Shown here piece by piece: positions 1-11,269 of a DNA stretch of 64,000 nt (positions are counted from its first letter, which is position 1; each line of letters begins with the position of its first letter). This DNA comes from Ophthalmolycus amberensis (taxonomy: Eukaryota; Chordata; Actinopteri; Perciformes; Zoarcidae), in assembly GCA_024529925.1 (NCBI GenBank), contig JAFEUB010001020.1, forward strand, positions 1,164,501 to 1,228,500, given 5' to 3'. The notes beneath the pieces were generated by a model that saw only the letters and a program-made list of their open reading frames with translations, did no database searches and was not told the origin of the DNA. A program made the translations under genes and the position numbers.

Positions 1-238
1 TTACTCTAATACCGAAAGTCAATAATCAGTGAAAACTGTATCAACAGTATAAACTGACATTATACTACTCCTCGCGATCCGAGGACGCCATAGCACGGCT
101 GGACACTACGGTGCTTTTAAAAACTTTTCTCCATAACCGCGGTCTGCGCCGTGCGGTCGTGCCGGGCGACGGTCGGGGCGGGGCCGGCGGAGGTGCGAAT
201 GGCCGCCGTAGACCGGCGAAATACATGCCGTGTATTGA
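1..238. repeat. GC-rich repeat, left part, interrupted by LINE
   Basis: About the first 240 bases include a strongly GC-rich stretch (roughly 138-215). Its right end, up to the 12-mer GCCGTGTATTGA at 227-238, appears to continue at 1461 beyond an inserted LINE, where the same 12-mer recurs and is followed by GC-rich sequence reaching about 1530. I read this as one older interspersed repeat split by the LINE. The family is not identified. The open frame on the minus strand here is not protein-like. Confidence 0.45.
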
Positions 239-1460
239 ATGAAAGAATGAATTTCTATAGCGCTTTTCACAGACAGTAGTATCACAAAGTGCTTAACAGA
301 GCAGACATTTAAAAGCATAAAAAACACAATGTGACCCAAGGGTCAATAAATTATCTACACAGAGAAAATAAAAAAATTAAAAGATAAAATAAAAAATAAT
401 AAAAAATAAAATTAAAACGTAAAACATATTTTAAGAGCAGGTCTAGGACATGGGTTTACTTTTACACAAACGCCAGCCTAACAGGTGGGTTTTGAGCTGG
501 CTTTTAAAAGTATCCACAGTATCTGCGAGGCGCAGAGTTGCAGCCAGAGCATTCCAGAGCCTCGGGGCCACTGCATCAAAGGCTCGGTCACCACGGGTCT
601 TAAATCGTGTGCGTGGGACTGACAGAAGACCTAGAGCGTTTGACCTGAGAGTGCGGGCGGGTGAATATGGGCGAAGTAGATCAGCTACATAAGTCGGAGC
701 CTGACCGTGAAGTGCTCTGTAAGTGATGGTGAGAATTTTGAAGGGTATCCTAGATGCTACAGGGAGCCAGTGGCGAGATCGGAGTACGGGGGTGATGTGA
801 GACCGTCGATTTGTCCTGGTGAGTAATCTGGCGGCAGCGTTTTTTTGGACAAGTTTTGGACAAGAAAGGCAGTTTTGATATGGGCCTGTAGTTCATGGGC
901 AAAGCTGGATCTAAGTTAGGTTTCTTTAATAAGGGCTGGATAGTGGCATGTTTGAAATAGGAAGGGACAATTCCTGTAGACAATGAGGTATTGACAATAG
1001 ATGTTACTGCAGGGCCAATAGTTAGCAGAACTTTCTTAAATAGAGAGGATGGAATTATATCCAGAGGGCAAGATGATGGCTTTGTTTTGTTAATTAAGTC
1101 CATCAGGTCTTGAAGGCTGATAGGCTGGAAAGAGTCCAGAACAGCAGGAGATTGCGAGGAGCTACAAGTAGATGAACAGATCCCAGGCTGAATGCCAGAC
1201 CTAATACCTGTTACCTTATCAATAAAATAGATAAGGAATTTGTTACAATCGTCAACAGAATAGCATGGTAAAGTGGAGACAGACGGTGAAACAATTCTCT
1301 TAATTGTGTCAAACAGAATCTTGGGATTTCTCTTTGAAGAAGAGATTAGGTTGGCAAAATAAGCAGTTCTAGCTTCCTTTACTCCAGTATTAAAAGAAAC
1401 TCTGAGGTCTTTGAGATATAAACTATATCTAATAGATATAGACTATTGAGTGGGCAGCGC
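239..1460 (-). mobile_element. L2/CR1-type LINE fragment, internally deleted
   Basis: Read on the minus strand, this is a 5'-truncated non-LTR retrotransposon. From about 1440 down to 860 the translation resembles the region before and into the reverse transcriptase, with the motif NYRPISKLPFLSK typical of L2/CR1-like elements. At about 840-860 it jumps, with a frame change, to the family's C-terminal region (LLTRTNRRSHITPVLRS, then LPVASRIPFKILT, APRLWNAL), which ends at a TAG at 443-445. The catalytic core of the reverse transcriptase is absent, so the copy is dead. The 3' tail near 239-262 has ATTC/TTTC-like short repeats, as L2 tails do. A 12-bp direct repeat (227-238 and 1461-1472) flanks it as a probable target-site duplication. 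The exact clade (L2 versus Rex1) is uncertain. Confidence 0.8.
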
Positions 1461-1600
1461 GCCGTGTATTGAGTGGGCCGGTCTGACAGTAACTCCCGGG
1501 CCACTTTTTTCCCCCAGTCCGCCCCTGGGATCTAGTAATCTGGGAAGAAGGTGCTTTACAAACTTTTTGCGAGCAACGGGTCTAATGGGGAAAGTTTAGT
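1461..1600. repeat. Right part of the split repeat and LINE 5' boundary
   Basis: The 12-mer shared with 227-238 begins this stretch. It is followed by GC-rich repeat sequence to about 1530. The short string TATTGAGTGGGC occurs twice (1444-1455 and 1467-1478), which makes the exact right border of the minus-strand LINE slightly ambiguous. The 5' untranslated start of the next LINE lies somewhere here or just after; I cannot place it. Confidence 0.4.
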
Positions 1601-1656
1601 AGTTGGGAACATAGGAACTGACTGAAACCGGAAGATGGCAGTAATGCAACAAAAAG

Positions 1657-3015
1657 GTGATAGAGGCTAAGGAAAGGGAGCCTCCGGACGTCATCAGTGT
1701 GCGACGAGACCAGAGAAAGAAAGTTTGTTGGAAAAGTGGTGGAGTACGAAAAGAGAACAGAATTGTGTGGTTGAGCAACAACTGTACCGTGAATGCAGAT
1801 ATCATGGGTGATAGTTCAGATGGTGAGAATGATAATATGCCATGGCAAGAAGCTAACAGAAAGAGGAGAAAGGGGAGCGGCAGTTCAGGCCGCTCCGGAA
1901 GTGAGTTTGGCGAGGAGAGTAAAAAAGTGAAGGCTACTAGATCAGGTGTGGGGAAGGAGGATGACTCAACTGAATGGAAAGTTGTGATTGCGTTTAAGAA
2001 TGAAGGGGCCCATTATCACCCATTAAAACTGACAGGCAATAGAGAAGGAAATAGGAAAGATTAAGTTTGCCAAGTTTTTAAGCAACAGGCGTCTTTTGAT
2101 CTTTGCTACAGATCAAAGGCAACGAGAGAAGATCCTTGGAGCTGAAACGTTGAATGGAGAAAGGATCAGCTGTCATATTCCTGGGAGCGTTTCAAAGCTG
2201 AGAGGGGTTATACAGGATGTGCCATTGTCAGTGTCCATAGATGAGATAATTAAGGAAGTGAAAGGAGGAAAGGTAGTGAAAGCTTCCAGACTGCAAATCA
2301 ATCGAAATGGAAGGAAAACTGACTATCAGTGCTGCTGGAGTTTGAAAAGATCTTGTCTTAGAAAATAAGAATAGGATATATGAGCTATGATGTAAAAGAG
2401 TTTATTCCAGCTCCTTTAAGATGCTTCAAGTGTCAAAGAATGGGACATACCGCAGGGCAATGTAAGGGTAAGCAGAGATGTGCAAGATGTGGAGGCGAGC
2501 ATGAATACGGAAAATGTGGTCAAGATGTAAAAATTAAATGTTGTAACTACGGCGGTGAACACAGCGCTGCTTTTGGAGGATGCCCAGTTCAAATACAAGC
2601 AAAAGAAGTGCAGAAATATAAAATACTTAATCAAGTGTCTTATGCGGAAGCAGTTAAAAAAGTGAAGGAAAATGATAAAGTTACACCCAGGGAAAGCCAC
2701 AGGTATGATATAAGAGAAGCTGGGATTAGACAACCTCCTGTGGACCTTCCCCCTGTTCTAGATCAGAGTCTAACAGAGTTAAATCCATGCATAAAAAAGA
2801 TAAATGAGGACACGCTAATTGTAGATAAAATCTGTTTCGTGGCCTTCATCTGCAAAACTATGAATTTGGCAATTCAACAAAAAAGGAAAAGTGACAGAAT
2901 AAAGACAATCGTAGAGGCAGCCATAGAGATACTGGGGATTAAAGAAGTTAAGGCTGATCTGATTCACAAGATGTTGAACCCTCCCAACTATGATGTACAG
3001 GCTCAGGGTGATTAA
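1657..3015 (+). pseudogene. LINE ORF1 (zinc-knuckle nucleic-acid-binding protein), frameshifted
   Basis: ORF1 of the I-clade LINE would encode the RNA-binding chaperone of the retrotransposition particle. It is now in three pieces: 1657-2064 in one frame, 2096-2368 shifted by one, and 2380-3015 back in the first frame. So at least two indels lie near 2065-2095 and 2369-2379. The third piece carries clustered Cys/His knuckles: CFKCQRMGHTAGQC, then CARCGGEHEYGKC, then a third, CCNYGGEHSAAFGGC. In the third the expected second Cys is Tyr, so it is degraded. The N-terminal part is charged and low in complexity (KRRKGSGSSGRSGSE). The stop at 3013-3015 lies just before the ORF2 start, as is usual in this clade. 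Confidence 0.8.
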
Positions 3016-3022
3016 CCTCATA

Positions 3023-6000
3023 ATGGTGTTGCATATCCTACAATGGAATGCCAGAAGTCTAATTGCAAATGGGCAAGAATTCAAGAAGGTTGTAGCTGAT
3101 CTGACAGTTACACCAGATGTTATTTGCATTCAAGAAACTTGGTTAAAACCCCAGTTGGACTTTGTCATTTCAGGATACAGCTCTGTCAGATGTGATAGAA
3201 TTGGAAAACAAGGTGGAGGGTGTGTAACATTTATCAAGGATAACTTAGCATATAGAAAGATTAATGTTCCAGAACAGTATGAATGTGTTATGATAGAAGT
3301 ATGTAGTCCAAGAGGAGATATAAAGTTAGTGAACTTCTATAATCCTTGTAAAAAGCTATCTATGGAAATGTTTCACGAGATATCAGGAAATATTGGGAAA
3401 AGAGAAATTTGGTGTGGAGATTTTAATGCTCACAATACATTATGGGGAAGTGAGGTCACTGATACCAACGGAGGGGTAGTTGAAGAATTTATAGAGGAGA
3501 GATCATTAATTTGTCTTAATGATGGAAGCAGTACCAGGGTAGATGTTACTCGAAACGCAGTATCCTGCTTAGATCTTACATTAGTCTCAGGAAATATGAG
3601 TAATTTGTGTGACTGGAATACAATGAAGGAATCTAATATAGGGAGTGATCACTATCCTATATGGTGCTCATTCAATTGTGATATCTTTACTCAGAAGGGT
3701 AATATAATAGAAAGATGGTGTTTTCCTAAAGCTAACTGGGGAAAATTTAAAGAATGTTGTAGGAAGTCATGTGAAGAAATATCTATTGAGAGTAATGTGG
3801 ACAGCTGTTCGAGAGCAGTGACCGCTATGATTATTGGTGCTGCATCAATATGCATTCCTAAAAGTAAGGGGAATGGGAAAAAGAAAATGGTTCCATGGTG
3901 GAATGAGGAATGTAAAAATGCCATTAAAAAAAGAAATCGTGCCTACAGAAAGTTAAGAAGTCTTTTGACCCAAGATAATCTGATCGATTATCAAAAAAAG
4001 AGAGCGGTAGGACGGAAAGTTATTAAGTCATCAAAGAGGAATGCATGGAGGCAATTCTGCTCAGCTATTGGAAGAGAAATAGAGTTACGTGATGTTTGGG
4101 CGATGATCAAAAAGATGAGTGGAAAAAGAAAATCAATTAAAGTCCCAGTTTTGATAGACGGAGAATATCGGGCAATTACAAATGAGGAGAAAGCTGCGTT
4201 ATTGGGGAAGAAGTTTGCAAATGTTCATAGCGGAAGTCATTTACACGAGAGGCATAGACAGAGAAAAGAAGAAATTTTAGCAGCACATACAGAAGTTAGA
4301 AAGAAAAAGGGCAATGAAGGAACACCCCTGGATATGGAGTTTTCAATGCAGGAGCTGAAAACAGCGTTGGAGGGAAGTGGGTATACTGCTCCAGGTCAAG
4401 ACCAACTATGCTACGCTATGTTTAGACAATTACCAGAAGAAGCCTTGGAAATTATTTGTAAATTGTTTAATATGATTTGGAGGGAAGGTGTAATGCCAAG
4501 CAGCTGGAAGAGTGCTTTGATTCTACCTTTTGGTAAACCGGGTAAAGACCTAGCGAATGCTGGCAATTATAGACCAATAGCACTGACATCTCATTTGTGC
4601 AAGTGGATGGAAAAGATCATCACGAGCAGATTAACTTATTTTATAGAGCAAAGGGGCTTGCTAAATAAATCGCAGAATGGCTTTCGTAAAGGTAGATCGA
4701 CACTTGACGCATTGATAAAAGTTAGCAACGAGGCAGAGAAAGCAATAAGTATGAAGGAGATTATGGCTATAGTCTATTTTGATATAGAGAAAGCATATGA
4801 CTCCATGTGGAGAGAGGGCCTATTGATTAAAATGCATAAAATAGGTATTAGTGGAAGGATGTATAACTGGATATTGGATTTTTTGTCTGGTCGATCATTC
4901 AAGGTAAAAGTTGGAGATGCCGTGTCTGAAGAATTTACTATAGTAAATGGGATCCCCCAAGGTAGTGTTATTAGCCCTATATTATTTAATATTATGATAA
5001 ATGACGTCTTTATGGACATTGACAGAGATATGGGATCCTTGCTATATGCCGATGATGGAGCAATTTGGAAAAGGGGAAGAAATATTAGACATGTGATCAG
5101 TAAAATTCAAAAGGCTATAATCAATGTTGAAAAGTGGTCGTATGACTGGGGGTTTAAGATGTCTGTTGATAAGTCTTGCTACATGCTATTTACCAGAAAG
5201 AGAAATATAAGCAATACTCATCTGAAATTATATGGACAAAGTATGGAGAGGGTGACAGAGTTTAAGTATTTAGGCTTATGGTTCGATGAAAAATGTTTGT
5301 GGAGAACTCATATTAAGCATATTGAAACTAAATGTAAAAAGGTGCTCAATGTTATGAGAGCAGTTTCTGGACATCAATGGGGAGCAGATAAACGGTCACT
5401 AATGGACATCTATAGGGCTATTATACGAGCATGTATAGATTATGGATGTATGGTTTATGGAACAGCTGCCAAGAGTACATTACTAGCATTAGATTGAATT
5501 CAGTTCAGAGCTCTAAGACTTAGTATAGGTGCAATTAAATCTACCCCAAACAACGCACTTCTGGTAGAAGCCGACGAACTGCCATTAAGCCTAAGACGAG
5601 CAAAACTAGCTCTGGCATATTGGGTGAAGTTAAAGGGATCTGCAGAGCAACTTCCCGTAACAAATGTGCTGTATGAATGCTGGGAATACACCCAAAGTAA
5701 AGGCAAAGGATTTGGTTGGACAATCAGTGCAACAGCCAAAGAATACGGGTTAACTGGGTTCGAGTATGGGCCCAATGTAATATGGGGAAATGTTCCTCCG
5801 TGGATAATGCACAATGTGGATTTAACACTCATAGATTTAACACTCATAGAAGAGAGGAAAAAATGGATGGAAAGAAAATTGTATGACATTGGACATCAGA
5901 CTCAAGTATAAATCAATAATAATTATTATAACTATATGCAGATTTATACAGATGGATCTAAAGATAACGGGAATGGACACGTGGGATCAGGGGTATTCAT

Positions 6001-6799
6001 ACCAGAATTTAGTGTGACAATATGCAAACGAATTAATGACAGATTGTCTGTCTTTACAGCTGAAATTATTGCAATAATCTTGGGACTGCAATGGGTAGAA
6101 GAGGTCAGGCCTGAGAGAGTGGTCATCTGTTCAGATTCTGCTGCAGCTTTAAACAGCCTGAAGACAAAACAAACAATTAGAGAGGATTTAGTGATGGAAA
6201 TATCTCTGATAATGTTGAGACTTCAAAGACTGGGAATTAATGTTCAATTTTGCTGGGTTCCTGCTCATGTAGGTGTGGAGGGTAATGAGAGAGCAGATAT
6301 GATTGCAAAGAGAGCACTAACACTAAAAGAAGAGGAGATATTGAAAATTCCTTTTGGAAAGGGGGAAGCTAAAGCATTAATAAGAGAGGCAGGACGGGAG
6401 TTATGGCAGAAGAAGTGGGACAACGATAACAAAGGAAGACATTATTATAACATTCAGAAATCCATAAATGTGAAGACATACAAAGGGAAGTATAGAAAAG
6501 AGGAGGTCATAATATCAAGGTTAAGGTTCGGACATACAGGACTTAACTCAACGCTGTATTTAATGGCAAAAATGGACTCAGATAAGTGCACTATTTGTAA
6601 TGTTACGGAAGACGTGGAGCATGTTATCCTGAAATGTCAAAGATACAATTCAGACAGGAACATCTTGAAGCAAAAAATATGTCAGTTGGGACGGAAGTGG
6701 AGTTTGGAGGGAGTTCTGGCAGTGGACGGAGAATGGCGAGAGTGCTGCAGAGCACTGTTGCGATTTCTTAAAGAAACGGGATTAGACCGTAGGATTTAG
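3023..6799 (+). pseudogene. LINE ORF2 (endonuclease, reverse transcriptase, RNase H) with two in-frame stops
   Basis: ORF2 runs in one frame to 6799. I take the start at 3023 (MVLHILQWNARS, directly at the endonuclease fold), although an in-frame ATG lies at 2990. Domains in order: AP endonuclease with LQWNARSL, IQETWL, WCGDFNAH and GSDHYPIW; reverse transcriptase with YRPIALTSHLCKWMEKI, the FDIEKAYDSMW aspartate, NGIPQGSVISPILFN and the catalytic YADD at 5045-5056; RNase H with YTDGS, the AEIIAI glutamate, CSDSAAAL and NERADMIAKRA, so all four acidic residues are kept; and a C-terminal Cys-Cys-His-Cys cluster (CTIC...H...C). Stops interrupt it at 5495-5497 (TGA) and 5909-5911 (TAA), both between the reverse transcriptase and RNase H. 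No frameshift was found. Confidence 0.9.
5821..5850 (+). repeat. In-frame 15-bp tandem duplication in LINE ORF2
   Basis: The 15-mer TTTAACACTCATAGA occurs twice in tandem (5821-5835 and 5836-5850). It duplicates five codons (the protein reads DLTLIDLTLI) without changing frame. It is probably replication slippage in this copy. Confidence 0.9.
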
Positions 6800-6951
6800 G
6801 TGGAAACAGTGAAGAAAAGGTTACCCTGAAACTGCACACTCCGGTACAGTAGGTGGCGGTATGCACCTATACAAGTTGGTTGCGACCCGCCAATCAAATT
6901 TAAAGAAGAAGAAGAATGCAACAAAAAGGATGCAAGCTGCCATTAAACACC

Positions 6952-7217
6952 GAAGAAGAAGAAGAAGAAGAAGAAGAAGAAGAAGAAGAAGAAGAAGAAG
7001 AAGAAGAAGAAGAAGAAGAAGAAGAAGAAGAAGAAGAAGAAGAAGAAGAAGAAGAAGAAGAAGAAGAAGAAGAAGAAGAAGAAGAAGAAGAAGAAGAAGA
7101 AGAAGAAGAAGAAGAAGAAGAACAAGAACAAGAACAAGAACAAGAACAAGAACAAGAACAAGAACAAGAACAAGAAGAAGAAGAAGAAGAAGAAGAAGAA
7201 GAAGAAGAAGAAGAAGA
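6952..7217 (+). repeat. Long GAA microsatellite with GAACAA interior
   Basis: A pure (GAA)n run of about 165 bases comes first, then roughly nine GAACAA units (about 7119-7172), then (GAA)n again to 7217. The array continues directly from the 3' end of the I-clade LINE, so it was probably seeded by the element's tail. The strand is entirely purine (GAA) until the interruptions and could form triplex structure. Reading frames of Glu, Arg, Ser or Phe across it are artefacts of the repeat. Confidence 0.97.
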
Positions 7218-7473
7218 CATTTGAATCAAAATAAGCGGGGATTTATCCATTCTCTTCACGAAATCAGCTCACGGTGAGGTGCAGTTATGATTATTATTGA
7301 TAAAGCGGTTTGTGGTTCTGGTGCTTGTTTGCTCATAGCTCTGTAATGGTTTCACTGAGAGAAATTTGGAAGATATCTCTGGAATCTGTGTCAAATTATC
7401 TTGCTTTCCGATGTATTGGTTGTCCGTGTTAGCCTTTAGCTTTGTGTTCATAGCTTTGTCCGGAGTGCGTAAC
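7218..7473. other. Unannotated spacer between LINE and hAT element
   Basis: AT-rich sequence without a credible gene or recognised repeat. It ends in the target site TCGCCGAC, which was duplicated when the hAT-like element inserted. The pre-insertion sequence resumes at 8547. Confidence 0.5.
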
Positions 7474-7481
7474 TCGCCGAC

Positions 7482-8538
7482 CAGAGATGGGCAGTATTTC
7501 TATTACTTGTATTTGAAATACGTATTTCAATTACTTTTGAGTATTTTGTAATTTGTATTTGATAGGGCCGATAAAAATCGAACGTAATTTGTAACAAAAT
7601 ACTTCAGAGTGGAGTAATTTTGTATTTAAAATACTCAAAATACTTTCTCCACGAATCAAAAAACAGTTCACGAGTTCAGTCTTCAGATCTTCAAGTTCAA
7701 CGGATTGTCTGTCAAGTTAAATATTTTATCTGAGTGTTTTTATATTTGATCTTTTATTCATCATGACAGATGTCAACTAGCTTGATGTATAATGTATGCC
7801 TGGGTCTGGCTACATAGCCTATTGTATATACATGATGGTGATGGTTATAATATCAAGATAGCGATCGATGCTAACATGCTAATGACGCTAGCATGCTGTC
7901 TAGGCTAGTGCACAGCCAGTGTTTAGCAAGTTAACTTAACAGTGGAGTAGCTAGCTATAGGAAGAGGGAGATTGGGAGCTTATATGTTCATGATAACCTT
8001 ATCAAGAGACGTCTGACCATCTAATCTCACTGTATTACAAGTTATGCTGTATCTTCTCAATGTGAATGTCATAATGCCATATCAATTACTGGCAGATAAT
8101 ATAGTTCACAGTTAGCCAGGCTATGACAGTAGATGTCCATTTGTTTAAAAAAAAAAAAAACATTAAATATCCAATTTCTTTTATTTAAAAGGCATATTAT
8201 GAAAGTATTCTTAGTTTTATTATTTCATACATTTTACAGTTGGCCAGGTGGACAACATGTCTCAGCAAGATGATGTTCAAGAAGGACCATCAACAAGCAC
8301 AGATGTGCTTAGTTACACTGACATGTGTGTGTATATAGCCCAAACCCAAAGCTCTGCTGTACCAAATTGGGAGAAAACGGAAAATCCAGAAAAAAAAGCA
8401 TTTCCTATATTTTAAATACAAAATACATTGTATTTTGTTACATTTTCTGGTACCAGTATTTTGTATTTTATTTTGATACATTTATTTGAGGGGTATTTTG
8501 TATCAAAATACATTTTGATGTATCTTTGCCCATCTCTG
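7482..8538. mobile_element. hAT-type non-autonomous DNA transposon, 1,057 bp
   Basis: Both ends carry the terminal inverted repeat CAGAGATGGGCA: left at 7482-7493, and its complement at the right end finishing at 8538. A perfect 8-bp target-site duplication, TCGCCGAC, flanks it at 7474-7481 and 8539-8546. An 8-bp duplication and CAGnGATGGGCA-type ends are the hallmark of hAT elements. The subterminal regions are rich in repeated AAAATAC/GTATTTT-like motifs on both strands. The interior has no long reading frame. A short stretch at 8257-8310 beginning MSQQDDVQEGPSTS, preceded by a splice-acceptor-like TTTTACAG, may be what is left of a transposase N-terminal exon. Confidence 0.92.
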
Positions 8539-8546
8539 TCGCCGAC

Positions 8547-10320
8547 TCATGGCGAAAAATACGTGATATTGTGGTACATCTTCTAGTTGATTATATTAGT
8601 TCAGTATAATTGTGTTTGGAGTGTGTAAAAACGGCTTCCGTGATATTGTTCCCCATAATCTCTTCTTTAATGGGTATATAAAATGTGTGTAATATTAGTT
8701 CCTGAGAAGTGCATTGTATGACACGCTGTACGCTAAACATCAGCCTTGTATTCTGCAGAACACTGCTGTTGTTCTGCACTCTGGTTATTAATGTTTCAAA
8801 GAGTACTGTCGTTCATGTTGGTGATTTAATAAGCCTGTATTGTTGTTGTGTACATTGACAGGAGGATCAGTGATGTCAGTGAGTTAGGAAGGTTCCATGA
8901 GGTGATGCAGAGATTCTATTCGGAATGTTCCCTGCTCTGGTTCCATCAGCATTCATCACAACCTCTGTGTCTTTAGCCATAACCAAACAACCTTTGGATA
9001 GAGATGCACCATTATGGGAGAGAACAACTTCTTTCCACTGAGACAAACGGATAGAGACACAGCTGCTCATCTTCAACACATGGAGGAGATCCAGACGATC
9101 CAGATCTTCACGCCTCCAGTTTGGAGAAGCAGACAGGAGTACCCACAGGTAAGAAAAGTAATGTACTGCTGTAGACGGGGGAAACATCAAAATGTATTTT
9201 AGACACCTAAAATAAAATGAATATGCGAGTGTACACTATATTTAGAACATATTTTGGATATAGTAGCTTCTGTGGTCTGCAAGCTAAAATGTCAAGAGTG
9301 TAGCATAGCATCTTGTATGACAAGACATTTGTGGTCTTGGAAGGAACCTGTCAAGATTTTTTTGTCGATGTTCACAATGAAGCCGACTGCAGTCAGTACA
9401 CACAGACTATCAGAGCAGGTTGGTGTAGAAAAACTAACAGAAATCCTATTATACTGCGATATACGGGCAATGCTGGAATTTGATGATGGGCCATTTCTAA
9501 TGGCGGCCTATGGTGGATAATTCTTAGATTAGGACTGTACATCACTGAGTCATTTGTGGTGGGTCTGTCTTCAAAAAGGCCCTTGTGTCCAAAACATCAT
9601 TACTTCAAAAATTCAACTGCAGAGCGAATAATGTGTGTGCAGGAATTGACACTTTTTCTTTAGGTTAACATTGGAATTCTAACCTTAATGCATTTCTTTG
9701 TTGCTTTTCTCTCCACTAACTTTGGATCGTTGCTCAATGGGAACACAGGAGCTTAAATGTCCGGGACAGCCAAGTTCACCTTCATCTTTTGATCATCAAA
9801 GTTGACGGATCGCCGTGTCAACCAGCCAGCATCTAACCTGGACGTTATGCAGATCCTCCACAAACTGCCAGCGGACCGGTGAAGACTCGCATTCTAAAAG
9901 CAGGTTCCGTACCAGCATCCTACACGCCTACAATACAATGGTGAACAGAAGTTAGAAACAGTGTAGCCAAACACTTTCAGATGTAACTTTACGACATATT
10001 CAACTTGACAGTCTTCTTGTTTCTGCTCCGCTCTAGTGCTGAACAGATATTGTAATATTAGACTAAACCACGGTAATGCCACTACTGAATGTGAACAAAC
10101 AGTTGGTTTGGAATAATCTTTGGACTTGTGACACATTACTTCTGAATGTGATATCTGAATATAAAGCCTTTGAAGTTTTGACACTACTGAGTAAGTCGTG
10201 CCCAACATCTAGTGTTCGGAGGAGGAAGTGAATTCTGTGATGAGTTGATTGTGCAGAGAGACTCCTACAACCAATACAGTGTTTAGAATCGCGTCATCTA
10301 CCAACTGTGCAACAAATATA
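8547..10320. other. Intergenic, no supported gene
   Basis: The only gene-like hint is 8861-9148. It begins after an acceptor-like TTGACAG, ends in CCACAG followed by a donor-like GTAAGA, and contains a short open frame (MEEIQTIQIFTPPVWRSRQ). A second exon to join was not convincing. It could be an exon of a non-coding transcript. Otherwise I see no recognised element. Confidence 0.35.
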
Positions 10321-10324
10321 CTGA

Positions 10325-11250
10325 TTTAGTTAGTTAGAGGTAGAAGAGAAGGGATTTTATCATTATTCTGATATGAGACGTCATGACATTCTGTACTAGC
10401 GCCACAGTATGTTATTGTTAAAGACTGTCTGTGTGATTTTTCTGTCTGTCCCTTTGACTTTCTGCCTGACTCTGTCTGTCTCTTTGACTTTCTGCCTGAC
10501 TCTTTATTCATACCATAAAGGAGAGATTGATAGTTGATAAAGGGTTGCATATGACTCCCTATTAAGGCCCTAGATTAACTTCTATGAGCCTCTGGTGGGG
10601 GTAGGTCGGATAAAGAGGACGTTTGTAACTGTTTTATAAGTCCCTGGATAAACCTCTATGAGCCTCTGGTGGTGGTAGGACCTAAAGAGGACTTTTGTAA
10701 CTGTTTGATAAACGACCCAATGATTACAATCTCTGACTTTCTGTCTTTCTGCCTGACTCTCTGTCTTTCTGACTGTGTCTCTGTCTGTGTGATTTTGCTG
10801 TCTGTCCCTTTGAATTTCTGCCTGACTGTCTGTCTCTTTGACTTTCTGCCTGACTCTTTATTCATACCATAAAGGAGAGATTGATAGTTGATAAAGGGTT
10901 GCATATGACTCCCTATTAAGGCCCTAGATTAACTTCTATGAGCCTCTGGTGGGGGTAGGTCGGATAAAGAGGACGTTTGTAACTGTTTGATAAACGACCC
11001 AATGATTACAATCTCTCTGACTCTGTCTTTCTGCCTGACTCTGTCTGTCTCTTTGACTTTCTGCTTGACTCTGTCTGACTCTGTCTGTCTGACTTTCTGG
11101 CCGTCCCTTTGTCTCTGTCTGTCTGTGTGATTTTTCTGTCTGTCTCTCTGTCTGTGTCTCTCTGACTATCTCACTCTGTCTGACAGACTTTTTTTCTGAC
11201 TCCGTCTGACTGACTCTTTGTCTGACACGATACCTTTAACACACATTACT
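10325..11250. repeat. CTGT-rich minisatellite with a duplicated ~355-bp unit
   Basis: Irregular CTGTCTGT / TTTGACTTTCTGCCTGACT units fill the region. A longer block is duplicated. GTCTGTGTGATTTT is at 10427 and again at 10783. TCTTTATTCATACCATAAAG is at 10501 and again at 10855. Both are followed by the same ~130 bases, including AGCCTCTGGTGG. A third, shorter copy of the AGCCTCTGGTGG segment lies near 10660. The duplicates are nearly identical, so the event is recent or the block is being homogenised. Confidence 0.9.
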
Positions 11251-11269
11251 ACTAACTTTGCTTCTTCCC

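Larger units (their letters stand above)
1500..6951 (+). mobile_element. I-clade LINE, near full length, coding frames broken
   Basis: This non-LTR retrotransposon has ORF1 with zinc knuckles, ORF2 with apurinic endonuclease, reverse transcriptase and RNase H, a short 3' UTR (6800-6900) and a tail that becomes a GAA microsatellite. The RNase H domain after the reverse transcriptase, together with the knuckle-bearing ORF1, places it in the I/Nimb group rather than L1, L2 or RTE. ORF2 stays in one frame for about 3.8 kb with only two stop codons, which suggests recent insertion. ORF1 has at least two frameshifts. There is a short GAA run at 6904-6916, then about 35 bases, then the main GAA array; this looks like two successive 3' tails. 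The left end and any target-site duplication were not determined. Confidence 0.85.

Noticed and set aside
450..692. Plus-strand 80-residue protein
   Set aside because: It is the antisense of the LINE C-terminal region, which is clearly coding-like on the minus strand.
6861..7277. Long open frames of poly-Glu, poly-Arg, poly-Ser and poly-Phe
   Set aside because: They are translations of the GAA/TTC microsatellite in all frames and have no gene context.
8861..9202. Coding exon ending at a GTAAGA donor
   Set aside because: Borders look spliced, but no frame shows coding bias and no partner exon was found.
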